Shown here in pieces: positions 48,001 through 59,300 of a stretch of DNA of 64,000 nt. The notes under the pieces are model-generated. The model saw nothing but the letters and a program-made list of their open reading frames with translations. It was not told the origin of the DNA and searched no databases. Position 1 is the stretch's first letter, and the number at the start of each line of letters is the position of its first letter. Source of the DNA: Lineus longissimus (lineage: Eukaryota > Nemertea > Pilidiophora > Heteronemertea > Lineidae); the NCBI RefSeq assembly GCF_910592395.1, contig NC_088324.1, forward strand, positions 15,526,953-15,590,952, given 5' to 3'. The position numbers were made by a program, and so were the translations under genes.

Positions 48001-51000
48001 TTAAAGATGAAACGTACTGACCCAAACCATCACGAATCGCACTGTCTTACTCGAACAAATCACCCAGCTCCCAATCAATCAGGCCTAACGAACTTACATA
48101 CTCCACGAATAACAATAATGGATTTTATAATAGGACTAATTATTTCACCATTAGTATTAATATATCATGAAGAATACATGCCACCCGTCCGACATCACGA
48201 AGAGACACAAATTCCGTATATTTTTTTTAGTTATTGTCCGTAATTGATATTGGGTCATCTTATTCTCTTTCGTGTGATAGACCGAGGATGACCGATTCAC
48301 TGGTTGTGATCCAGATACTTGTTCTATGCAGAACAAATACTTCATCCATGACGTGCATCTTTGATGGTTTATATCACTTTGCTGTATGCTCCCGATTCTG
48401 TCATCCTCATAGCGGTGTCTACCATCGTCTTCGATAGGTAAGATTCTTTGGTTCCTTCTACAGTAGGTATATGTCTCAGTTCGCATCACTGGAAGTCGGT
48501 ATCCTCAAAGTATCATACAAGTTTCTCTCATTGTATACTAGTTTATACACTGCTGTGCTGTGAAATTTCTTTGTTCTAGCATCTGACGCGTTTTGAGTTA
48601 CTAAACCTTAATTGAAAATGGTTGCTGCGAGATATCCGTGATCTACCTGCGATTACTGGGCAGTATTGTTCATACAAACCTTAGGGTCTCATTGGTAAAT
48701 GCCCCGAAAATTTGTCATCTGCATCAAGAGTACATTTTCGAAGATATTCTGATATCTGATGTATTCTAAGTTCACTCACAATCATACATATGGCACAGTG
48801 ATGATTTTAAATTCATTACCAGTAAATTGAAATGTCGTAAAATATCGAAACAAACTTGAATATTGAGATATACAGAGTGCTAACTAATTAAACTCCAGTT
48901 GGTCTCCATAGCTCATCTGCAAACCAAAATAGATGCATAGGAAGCTATGAGCTCATCATAAAAACTGTGAGTCATTTCATAAGGCCAAATTGATGATGTA
49001 AATTCATCAGGGGATATCCGTTTGAAGTGAACTTCGTCCGCGGAATAACATGGTTCCAGTGTTTCAATCCATGTGACGGCTCATACCAGCACCATCCTTT
49101 TAATTGTAGGGGTAAGTGTTGTCTTAGATGCATGTGGTGTTTCTTACAATCAAGGATATCTTCTGGCATGACAATCAGAAGTGTCCTTCTTTGGAACGGT
49201 TGTCATTAGACCAGTGGTGTAGAAAGCTTCATGGAATTAGTAAGAGTCGTTTTCGGCATATTTGTCTCCATTCTTTCACGAAGCCTTTGCGACAAATGTA
49301 GCCTAAAACTGGACTTCTAAAAAAACCTGAATTAAACATTAGGCTCAGTGTTTCATTATGTAGTGTCTCGTTATGTTTTAATAGCAAATGTTATGTTCTA
49401 TCCCTAATCTCACAAGTTGTATTACCCAGTGCTTAGGCTCGTTAGCGAACCTCACTCCTAAATCCCGTCAGAATTTGGCAGAAGTCACCTGTCCCTCAGA
49501 CTTACCCCTCCCTGTCAATCAAACCCAAATCTAATTGCAATTATCACTGGTTGAATGAAACTTCCGATTCCTGTGGTAGTGCTTAGGTATCAGTGATCGA
49601 CGATACTTGAACGATCAATCCACCAAAACACTGCCAAGAAAGATTGGCTTGTGTAAATAAAAGTCAGTCGCTCGATGCTATTACCTGCATGAGCCAATAT
49701 TCTTTCGTCTTAAAGCTGACATGCATGCACCCAAACGGCCAAGTTAGAAAACACAAACGCCCGACCACAAAACGACCACAAAACGACCACGTGCACTTGA
49801 AACATGATTGCACAAACAACACGAGGTCACACAGAGACGCTCTCGTGTAAAGACAAAAATATAAATATTCCTCGAGCGGGTTCGACCTCGGATCCCTCGC
49901 CACCTGATCCGTGCCATCCTACCCACTATGCCATGAAGCCATTGTTGTGAGTGAATATATTTTTCAGTTTATTATTTCACGTACAAGCTTGACGGAATGG
50001 CGCCTGTTGTGCCGTCTGTACCATTTCAGTTTCAAAGTGACCTTTAAAAAATTGCCCTTTCACAATATTGGCAAAGTGAATTCATAAGATACATAATCAG
50101 GAGCTAAACATGATACCATGTGATGATTATAGGAGCACACAGTTATTTTACGAGTTTTAAAGATGCAAAACAATTTACCGCTTTGCTAGTATTAAAACCA
50201 TGCGAGTATTGAGGAACTGTCTGATCAGGTGGCATTCGATTTCAGAGTAAGATCCATGAACTGCTCCACCTCCAGTGCTCTGTTGGTGAATACCGTAGCG
50301 CCACTGCGGCTTGCTGGTAGTCTTGCTGGTAGTCTATCTGAGGGCGTTTGAAACATGGGGACGGGTGTTGGTGTTTTCTAACTTGGCCGTTAGGGTGGTT
50401 TTTATGCGTGCATGTCAGCTTTCAAGGTCACATACCAAGCAATACGTCTATCGTGGGAAAAGAAGTAAACATTGAGGCCGACTTACGTCATTTTATAAAC
50501 ATGACTTAACCCCGATGGTGAGCTGGATACGTTGATCCCACACACCTAGAAAGAGTCCCTTGATGCATCACGGTAGTGACAAGATAGTTGTTGTGTTTGA
50601 ATGCTACGCCTGATGCTCATTTCATCGACATAGCACTGCATCCCACTCAGAAGTGTCTTCTTTCTCTTCTTCATCTCACTTTGATTAGCCATCTCATCAG
50701 ACTGATTGGGTAATTACCACATCTCGTAGCGTCACATGATCACACCTACCTCCAGTGTATGGGAAATAACCCCGACGCGGTCACATGATCGCTGTGTTAG
50801 CATGGTGTATGTTACATAGCGCCGTACTGGCAATAACGAAACCAATTAGCGTGATCCACAGAGGCAAGTGTCGCAATGGTCTTATCTACTAATGATATTG
50901 CTTATGGAGTGAATGTAAATGTATTGCCTGTGCATCTCAGGGGATTTATGTACAAACTTACATTTAACCCTAAAAAATATCGCTCTTTGCATCCACGATA

Positions 51001-53376
51001 TTGCCCACAGCACTGAGGCCAGAATAGCGACATGTCAGTTCAGTATCTAAGCTAGTCAAAGCACGCAACCTGGAAAGAAGTTTGAACCCAATGCAGTCGA
51101 ATCATTAAGATTGCAGTTGAAAGTAAAACATTTCGTGTCCGTGATTTCCACAAAGGGTTGCACAACACGACCCCCATGTTTAAGGATGGATTTAACCTAT
51201 TTAAGCTATCTTAAGCTTAACTTAAGATAAAACAGGAACATTTATCCAATTACGCCTACTTGTCATCCGAAATCCAGATACAGTCGATCAACTTCAAGAG
51301 ATATACCTAGTCTCCAAATAATACCCTTTAATTGGCCCCTTATAAACCCTTACCCAACCATCTACTGTTGTATTAAGAAGTTCTTATGCTCCTACACAGG
51401 GGGGTAACGAGGTCCTGCAGGACTGCAAGACCCTGAGGGATTTGACAGGCCAATTAGTCCCCGAAAGTCCTCCTCGACCGGACTGGCGCTACTTCGTCTC
51501 AACCTGTATAATTTTAATGTGCGATCATTATTGCTTGAAAGCTCAGTGGCTCCGGACTACTTCATTCCTCAGACTTGTTTATGTTGCAAACTCTGGAATA
51601 CAAGGATGGACAGCGAGGTATCGACGATTCTCACTCTTGAAGGTTGGTGTGTTCCCCCATCTTCGCCCCTGATCACTACCAAATCTCTTCTTCCCGTCTT
51701 TGTCTCTGAGCATCTTTACTGCTTAGGGTCTCCTCGGTGCCTGACATTCTTCTAGAAGCGAAGTGATCGGAGGATTCGCTGATCAGAGGTAACATGTTGG
51801 TATGTGGCCCTTTTCAACGCATTCTCTCGGTCCATATGGACTATAGCATAAAATATCAGTGGTATGGACCATCCGTTTGACTCGGAGGAAAAGGGAGGTC
51901 ACTTTCGTTGGTCGTGGTGGTTCCTAATTGAAGTCATACCGTATTTCGTCGATCTTCATTCCATGGCTGATAGTGTCAGTGCCATTGGTATGCGAACTCG
52001 ATTAAACCGTCCCGAATGAGACAAAATCAGACAGCGTGCAGAATAGAGTGTTGTATCATACAATCTCTTTGACAACATCATCATATTGACAGTTTACTCA
52101 TTCAAACCAAAAACAGCAAGTCTGATGAAATCTAAACACCACTGAGAGCGTTTGTGTATCCAATTCTTCAATTTATACATATTGTTCACATTCAATTTCA
52201 TTCCTAATACATTTCCTAACACCAGATATCACTCCAATGCGTTGACAAGGCCTCCCAAATGGTATAATGTTTCCCAAACTAACTTACAAATCAGATATAT
52301 TCTCTTTGAGCCAAACAGGAAAGGACAACTAACCCCTTGTGGTCATTTTCCTCGTTTCACATTCACCCAACCCTCAACGGTATAAATGTGAATAAAAGAC
52401 GCGTATGTAACACAAGAGAACACAAAGTATATAGATATTAGTCTCTTTACCCTTTGTTAGTTCTCGAAATCGAATTACAGCTTTCAGAGCTTCTTTCATA
52501 ATAGATGCCCTGAGTCATCGGACTCGGGCAGAGATGGTTGTGACATTGAAACCCGGCACTGGGACGACTGCCTACAGATGTCTCCGATTTCGCGGTTTGT
52601 CAGCCTAATGTTAAATTGATTTTGTTGAATCCGCAGATTGAGAATCAAATGTTTGATAGTGAGAGACTGGATTGCCAAGGGACATGATAAACTGGTGGGT
52701 TTCATCCGAGAGCCGGAGCTTGGTTCGCGACGGCTTCATATAAAATTCATCGATCAATATTTCAGTGTAATTGGACCAACCAGAATGCACAAATGACCAC
52801 TGATAACAATACTGAGTCGACGCTCTTACTGTAGATGAGCATACCCAGTGGTGATATTCATCTTCGAGGAGACGGTTACAACAATTGAACACACTCATTT
52901 TGTTTCAGGGTCGTCTTTGTATATCCTCTTCAAGACACGTTTCTGATCAGTAAGAGCTGTATTGCCGCTCTTCAAAATGGCATCTGCCGTCTATAATGTT
53001 AAAGCTTCCTTACATCATTTCTTCTTTGCAGTTATATCCGATCAAAGGTGGTGCCTTATGCAATTCTGACCGTCATTTTGTCTCTCTTTCTTGCAGGCAA
53101 TCCGGCCCTGAACACATCAACCGCCAACACAATGACGACAAACGCCACCAACAACAATAACAATAACAACAATAACAATAACAATCGTGAAGCAAACATG
53201 CGCAGTTGCGCAGGATGCGGCGCGCGGATATGTGACCGCTTCCTGTTACATGCTATGGATAGATACTGGCACACAGGTTGTTTGAAATGTTCCTGTTGTC
53301 AAGCACATCTTGGAGAAATAGGAACATCTTGTTTTGCGAAAGGAGGAATGATACTCTGTAAAAATGATTACATACG
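33062..53376 (+). CDS. LMO4: LMO4-type LIM-only protein (first two coding exons; 3' part outside window)
   Basis: Exons 33062-33092 and 53097-53376 join in phase 1 to give 103 complete codons plus the start of Arg104. LMO4 is a nuclear adaptor of two LIM zinc-binding domains and little else; it binds LDB/CLIM and other partners and does not bind DNA itself. Visible here: a short N-terminus, a run of 12 Asn (29-40), and LIM1 with ligands C48, C51, H69, C72, C75, C78, C98 and D101. Stretches such as DRFLLHAMDRYWH and LKCSCCQAHLGEIGTSC are close to vertebrate LMO4 and distinguish it from LMO1-3. LIM2 and the stop lie beyond 64000. The second exon is near certain; exon 1 is supported by phase, donor and promoter context rather than homology. 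Confidence 0.85.
33093..38354 (+). other. LMO4 intron 1, first part; no gene seen
   Basis: Starts at GTAAGT. The longest frame, 147 codons at 35005-35448, begins at a non-ATG codon and has no recognisable domain. No repeats or RNA genes recognised. Confidence 0.5.
38355..38420 (+). repeat. tRNA-derived SINE head, copy 1
   Basis: CTGTCGGTTGAGTGCCTG has A-box character and TTTGGTTCGAATCCTG contains a consensus B-box GGTTCGAATCC at tRNA spacing. No closed acceptor stem, so it is a SINE head or tRNA pseudogene rather than a working tRNA. Confidence 0.6.
38583..38640 (+). repeat. tRNA-derived SINE head, copy 2
   Basis: AAAGTCGGTGGAGTGCTTCT resembles the A-box of the copy 228 bp upstream, TCGTGTCAA is shared by both, and GGGGTCGAACCCCG is the B-box region. 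The two copies are related and in the same orientation. Confidence 0.55.
38641..43482 (+). other. LMO4 intron 1, middle part; no gene seen
   Basis: AT-rich sequence. From about 41.4 kb on, motifs such as CCATTAATG, CCATTAG and CTAATGA are frequent. Frames up to 117 codons (41556-41909) show no coding features. Confidence 0.45.
43483..43876 (+). repeat. 45-bp minisatellite, eight copies plus one diverged
   Basis: The unit begins TCAAGTACATTAGGGTATCA and continues through CTAGGTACAGCAATGGGGCAGTTGG. Its GGTATCACTAGG core starts at 43540, 43589, 43634, 43679, 43724, 43769, 43814 and 43863. Six inner copies are essentially identical. The first and last intervals are 49 bp because both carry an extra TCAA. 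A more diverged copy lies at 43483-43506. Multiple-of-three length creates spurious repetitive open frames on both strands. Confidence 0.93.
43877..49700 (+). other. LMO4 intron 1, third part; one long frame of doubtful status
   Basis: A 174-codon plus frame spans 47719-48243, with its first ATG at 47746. It has no domain, no repeats and no splice or promoter context, so it is not called as a gene. Elsewhere AT-rich sequence with no recognisable feature. Confidence 0.4.
49711..49938 (-). mobile_element. tRNA-derived SINE, minus orientation
   Basis: Minus-strand head: TTCATGGCATAGTGGGTAGG (A-box) and GATCCGAGGTCGAACCCGC (B-box) within about 60 bases (49875-49938). The body runs leftwards through a doubled TGGTCGTTTTG and ends near TTTTCTAACTTGGCCGTTTG and CATGCATGTCAGCTTTA. 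A second copy of this end lies at 50363-50422 on the other strand, showing the body is repetitive. Confidence 0.6.
50363..50422 (+). mobile_element. Partial SINE body, plus orientation
   Basis: TGTTTTCTAACTTGGCCGTT followed by TATGCGTGCATGTCAGCTTT matches the 3' part of the SINE at 49711-49764 in inverted orientation, with a short indel between the blocks. No tRNA-like head is found upstream, so it is 5'-truncated. Confidence 0.6.
50423..53096 (+). other. LMO4 intron 1, last part; no gene seen
   Basis: AT-rich. A minus frame of 95 codons at 52611-52898 has no coding support. The intron ends with a long pyrimidine tract before the LIM exon. Confidence 0.5.
53097..53376 (+). CDS. LMO4: LMO4 exon 2: poly-Asn tract and LIM domain 1
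   Basis: The acceptor is GTCTCTCTTTCTTGCAG and the donor ATACG|GTAGGT; 280 nt, phase 1 in, phase 2 out. Translation gives a Thr/Asn-rich lead, 12 Asn encoded by AAC/AAT, then the whole first LIM domain starting RSCAGCG and ending KNDYI with the Arg codon split at the donor. All eight zinc ligands are present (CCHC then CCCD). A splice right after the first LIM domain leaves LIM2 for a downstream exon, not found up to 64000. Confidence 0.95.
53148..53184 (+). repeat. (AAY)n trinucleotide repeat coding for 12 Asn
   Basis: Twelve AAC/AAT codons in a row just before the LIM domain. The mix of AAC and AAT makes the repeat interrupted. Read on the other strand it gives a poly-Leu shadow frame. Confidence 0.9.
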
Positions 53377-56300
53377 GTAGGTGGCGCTTTTCGATGTTAT
53401 CTAATTCTCATTTGTGTAAGCAATGTGTCGTGTTATCCGATCCTCGTCCGACATTTGAAAAGCTACCAGTAACGTCTTTTTATTATGGGATGTTGCGACC
53501 ACATGGTCACAGCAGTCTGCGCGCGCAATGATTGGCCGAGAGAATGACAGGGACGCTGCTATGCTACATGATTGTCGGTGCAGCGCAGATAATCGCGTGC
53601 GATGAGACGTCACATACTACAAGACGATACTGGTCGGTAAGCTCCAGGGCAGCGGACGGACGATCGGCAAAAATTTATAATTCAATTCGTACTTTGGTCA
53701 ATGAAACAATTTTGAACAACTTCCAGAAAACTTTGATCTTCTCAGTCTAAATGTTTCTCAACTTCGGATGTATGCTTGAAATCATAATGAACAGTATAAC
53801 TCGCCAAATCTCGTGATCCTAATGAGGCACTCTTTCGTGCAAACTTCCTTTCATTGACGTTACCGTTTTTTCCCCCAGCAGACGTACATAAGAAGCGCAT
53901 GCGCACAGTCTTAATTGGCCCAGTCCCTTTCTGATTGACGTGTATTACATGATTTTGATGATTGGTACATGACGTGCTTAATTGGCGGCCAGCATGCAAC
54001 AATCTCCGAATGAAACGACTCCGAAATTCCCAAAATATTTAAAATAAAACGGATCATTAGCACTTGCACATACATCATTAAGGGTCTAACACTGCGTGTA
54101 CCTTGCATCTCAATCGAGCTCCATTATAACCGGCTAATTAGTGTCCCTCCCCAAGCAGGGACGTCGGCTATTAGCTACAATGCATCTATCCGTATCCTAC
54201 ACATCGAGAATAAGTGCAGATCTCATTTTGGGATAATTAACCGGGATCTATAAAAGGCCAGCACAGACCACTGGCCAGTCATTAGAGAGCTTTGATGAAA
54301 CCCAAACTTGCCACATCAGCAAGTTGGACGTTGTTTGTCCAACCCGCTAATCACCTAATTAGTGCATATCTTCTAGTGGTGATTTTTTCCTTTGCATTGG
54401 AAGGGTTGTGAGAAAAAGTGACAGCACCTTGCACAGTCGTAATGAGCATGTTTGCTGCCGAGCATTGATGTCAGCACATACATGGCGATGTCTGTCCAGT
54501 CTTTGGTCTAATTGCATATTCCCCCGTTTGTCACCATTGGAAACAGAGAGTAGGCAAAGTTGACCACTCTCGTCAGGATCTGAAATCGAAGGGAAAAACT
54601 GAATGGTCCGTATTACTGAGCTGTTTGTACCCCGAAGTTCAGGCACTAGGATCAACATTTAAAGACTCCATTCCCGTTTGGTTACAATTCCTTTCTTATC
54701 GTATTGATATATTGAGCTTAAAAACAGGTCTAACAACAGGCCACCGATCCGTGGCGATGTTTCTTACCTTCAATATAAAGAGAGCGATACCCTGGTGAAA
54801 TTATCTTGCACTAAATCCAACATGGCTGCCCCTGTTCTTTCCTAAACCAGCGTTTCTTCTCTAAGCTTCTCTTAACGATCTCCTAATCATACCTAAGACG
54901 CTGAGACGCTTCACTTTGATGACAGCGCAGGACATGTGCCGCCTATTATTAATTAGTCTACTAAAACAAGAAGAAATATGGAGAAACAAAGCTTTGAAAC
55001 CTGCCCAATTACCGCGGCGTTCTAACAAGCAAATTTAATTGTTTTCCTTATTCCACCTGCGTAGGTTCCACGGTGCTCTTGATAATTTCTAAATAAGGCC
55101 TTGCTTTCTTACTGTATCTGGCTTAAATCCTTTGCCATCCCAAGAGTAGTTTCGGGACCTTTGTGATTCCCGAGTCTCATATTGTCTTTACCCTTTGTCG
55201 AAAGTTTAAAGAGAAAGTTCCAAAGGACATTGAGTTTTGAATTGGCGAGATTAAAGGTCGTGTTGTCTTCTAACCTCTACCAGTTGACGTCTTTGTCATG
55301 GGAGTTTAATCAGTTGAAATTGTGAAAAACGCCCGTTGTGAAATGTTCCGTGGCTTGAAGTGAACATGAGAGTGCATTATCTCACTTTGAATGACTTTCT
55401 CAGCATTTTTATCCAGAAGATAACTACGGAAGTATAAGACTTTGACAAGGTATACCCTCAATGGTAACCTTTGACCACAAATACAGCACAAAATGAGTCA
55501 ATCTCGTCAGGTTTGTCCGTGCAAAGTTCTCAAAGTTTAGAGCTCTTTTTAGTAAAACCTAGCACCCATTTGTTGTTGCTGTCGGTATCACATAACAGGA
55601 AGTGATGAATTTCTTGTTACCCGTGACAGAAACTCTCCCAACGTTTGCCTCGCCCAACTGTATTTTATCCAAAGAACGAAAAATTGCCACTTTCCAACGT
55701 GCAAACGCCATGAAAGACAAACACGTTAGACGCCCGTCTCTGTTGAAATTGGAGCGATTCAATTAATCTTCAATTCGAAATTTAAAAATAATCATTAATT
55801 TCATCACACTAATCAAAAAGTCGGATCGTAAAATAACTGAAACCAATTACATGATGAGCGCATTATTACAGTGTCGTCTGCGTTCGTAAATGGCTCATTA
55901 TAGAATAGGAACTCATTACTGGCGCGGATGGAGACTGCCGGACGAGTGATAAGGCATCCGAGAGCTTATTAGACAGAAATAATTAGAGAAATGTCTTTGT
56001 GGCAGAAATCTCTGGATCGTATTAGTAAGGGTTATAATTAGTGCTTGATGATGACGAGAATAATGAACGATTGCATTCTGTCGGAAAGACTTTGGTGGCC
56101 AGTGCGCATGCTCTCACGTGCAAACAACTTCTGTTTCACGTAATTATGGTGACCATTTTATTGTTTTTTATGCTTTAGAAGTAATGCATCCTGATACGGT
56201 GTTGCCTATTGAGTGCCCACGACTTCATCGTTTGGGACATGGCTCTGCCTGACCGATGAGGCAAATCGCCACTACATTCTGGGGGCCTCTGAAAACCCGA

Positions 56301-59300
56301 CGTGAACTGGAGTGCCCATGCCCCTAGCTACGGTCTACTTGGACCCCTTCATACATCTAATGTAAATGGATCCAGCAGTCAATAATTCAATCTCACTCCC
56401 AGTCCTAATTCAAATTTATTGACTGGAAAACCTACTCGATTATATTTACCAATAAGGGTGCAAAAACCACACTCCTCTCGCATCCCCTGTAACTAACTCA
56501 TACCTATCCAAGACTCGATATGTATGAAAAAAACTTCTGCCTAATTATGTTCGCTATAATTGCATCTGATGGCTGAGGCTGTAACAAGGTTGTCCGTATA
56601 ATAGGCACACCACACTCGGGGTCTCATTAGTGAGGCAAACTAACGAACGCAGGCCGGAAAGAAACCACTAGCTGAGACTGCGGGAACGCCGGCCATTAAT
56701 TGACCAAGTATAGCTACATGTAAGAATGATACGATCATTACATCGGATGCAGAACGCCCCCTTTAGTTCTGGCAGCGCGATTTCGTGTAATTTCCCAAAC
56801 GCTGAACACTCAGCTGGAGCATCATGTACTTCTTCATCCTTCTAACATTATCAAAACATCATTAGGCAAGGCCATCAAGTGCATTGCGTAAGAGGATGAA
56901 CTGCAAGCCACACCAAGCCATCTCGGGTTCGTTTTATAGAAATAATTGTCTTGGTTTCCCAATTATGTCCCAACAGGCTGTGCAAATTAATGGTGTCGAT
57001 TCCTGAGAAATTGGCTTTTTGCAGCTTGTTAGTGGAGACTGTTTGCCACCAGGGGTTAAAGAAAAACATGCCAGGGATCAGGTTCGACGGCAAATTGACG
57101 TGAGAAATTAGTACAGCCCTAATTGGCTGTGGTTAATATTACACCACCGATAGGGGGAGCATTGATTCATTACGACGCGTCAGGGTATGTTGTGATGACT
57201 GGTGACAAATTGGCGTAGAAAATAGTGCAGTGGGATTCATACTGTCACCTCTGACACCAATGTTTGTCATTCCGGGTTTGTTTTGGAACACTGACCTGAA
57301 TTGCTACCAAACATAGCATTGAAATGCATCGGTAACAGCCGATTGTACATTTCAGGAGAATAGTAAAGGAATGGCTGTATGTAAGCATCAGGCAACGATC
57401 GTTGAAAGACAGTAGAGTCAGTGAGTGTGTGGATAACAACCAAGCGATGCGAGATAATGATAACTCCTGGCTGAATGGCTTAATAAGCTTGGTTATAGCT
57501 AGAGCTCGGGAGATACCCAGCAGATGGGCTGTTTTTTGTGACTACTCTCGGGTTCAGTCATAAGATCCCGGATTGGTTAGCTTCTATTGAATACAGGGCC
57601 TCTGATTGGCAAATACCTGATTGTCCTCGAGTACCAGGGTCTTCAAATCCCGCTAAGACGAGTTTACCGCATTTCACAGAATCACCACTTTTGTTGGTAA
57701 AAAACCATCTGTGATATTAAGTTCAACATAAAAAAGCAATCTCAAGGCGTTGTACACATAAAATCTTAAAAATTACTAACTTGTCTTGGTGACCATTGTT
57801 TGCCCTAGCAACGCTGTATTTTGGTTAGATACCCCGCGGTTTCTGTCGATGTTTTTGTAGATTCCAAACCACAAAATCAAAATTTGTTCAAACGTGATCG
57901 GCCAAACTGAATGACCCTCTTGACGTCGATTCAGTTTGATCGTTAAAGGCTTATCTTCAGTAAGATCTTATTGGATCGAAACAAATAATGATTTAGGTTT
58001 TTGTTTCCCTTATAATTCCTGAAAATTATCTTTCCGTATTTTCGCTGATTTTAGGCCAAGTTCACATTAAAAAGAACTAAAATGTTTGTAGATGCTTAGA
58101 GTTAGTGTACTGAGTAGCATTGCCTACCTAACTTTAATCTTAGGACAATAAATATATTTAAGACAGTTCAAAACGTCAACTCAATTTCTCACTCATTAAC
58201 CAAAATATAAACAACTTCGCACGCTGTTTGTCTGTGTTTTGGCCTTACGAAAATCCGATCTAAACCTTCCTTTCAAATTCAAACATGCGTACTTTTTCAA
58301 GTGTATAACGAGCCCATTGAAAGTTTAAACTCGATCCTTTATACCACTTGAGGAGCAAAGCTAGGCTTTAAGAACAATAGAATGTTCATTGGAAGCTTCT
58401 TATTAGAAAAAGTATAGGTGAGCGAAAGTCTTAACATTTTGTTGCAAACTTTTTTTCATTTTGGCACATTTTTGGTTACAAAATATATTTTCCCGTAGAG
58501 TGGAAGGACGAAAACATAACACACAAAACACTATCAAGCACTGCTATAGTTATCTAATCTGTGATTTCTCGTGTTGTCATTCCGAAAACAGAATTTGGGA
58601 ACACTTCCGGTCGCATTGGCCAATTAGAAGTGCAACATTCTAAATCAACGGTATACACATACGAACCAATCGCAAGCTGTTATTTTGGGCAGATTTCAAT
58701 TACTTCGGGATAGGGCTAATTAGGCTATAAATGGACTTGTTGCATGATTTTTATCAAACATCCCTTCATTGACCATTCTCCTCCGACCTAATTGAACGGA
58801 CTGTATATTCTGCGCAGATCTGCTGCTGTGGCAGTGATCCTGCGGTTTATTCTATCATCATCTAGCATCATCATCACGCGGGTCATTGTAAAAGCTGGAC
58901 TCGTCTCGGCGAGTCTGATGAGTTGGTTATTAAACTGGCATTAGGCTTGTGGCCTCTCAATAAGTCTGATCGCGGTAATTAGCCCCTGATCCGATAAGGG
59001 AAGCCATAAATGATATTAAGTCAACAGGTTTTGACTCTCTGGCGATATACTGGACGGATTTCGTTAGGCATATCGTTCCCGGGAAAAGTAGGGGTGAAAG
59101 ATTCATTTTCATTTCGCCGGACTTCTCCTCAAGTTTGTCCTTTCTAGGGCCATTGCACGCTCATTGCTCAGAGTATCAGGTTACGTACAAGCCAATACTA
59201 TTGGAATGCAACACTTGTAGCATTATGGAGGGCGGACGAAAGGCTCCAAAGAATATAATCTTTTGAATGATTCTGTCATCAATATGATGCTGTTTCTCAC

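Noticed and set aside
47719-48243. 174-codon plus frame in LMO4 intron 1.
   Set aside because: The length is notable but the composition is irregular, the opening codon is not ATG and no domain can be recognised.
53056-53274. Minus-strand frame with a poly-Leu run, resembling a signal peptide.
   Set aside because: It is the shadow of the poly-Asn tract in the LMO4 exon.
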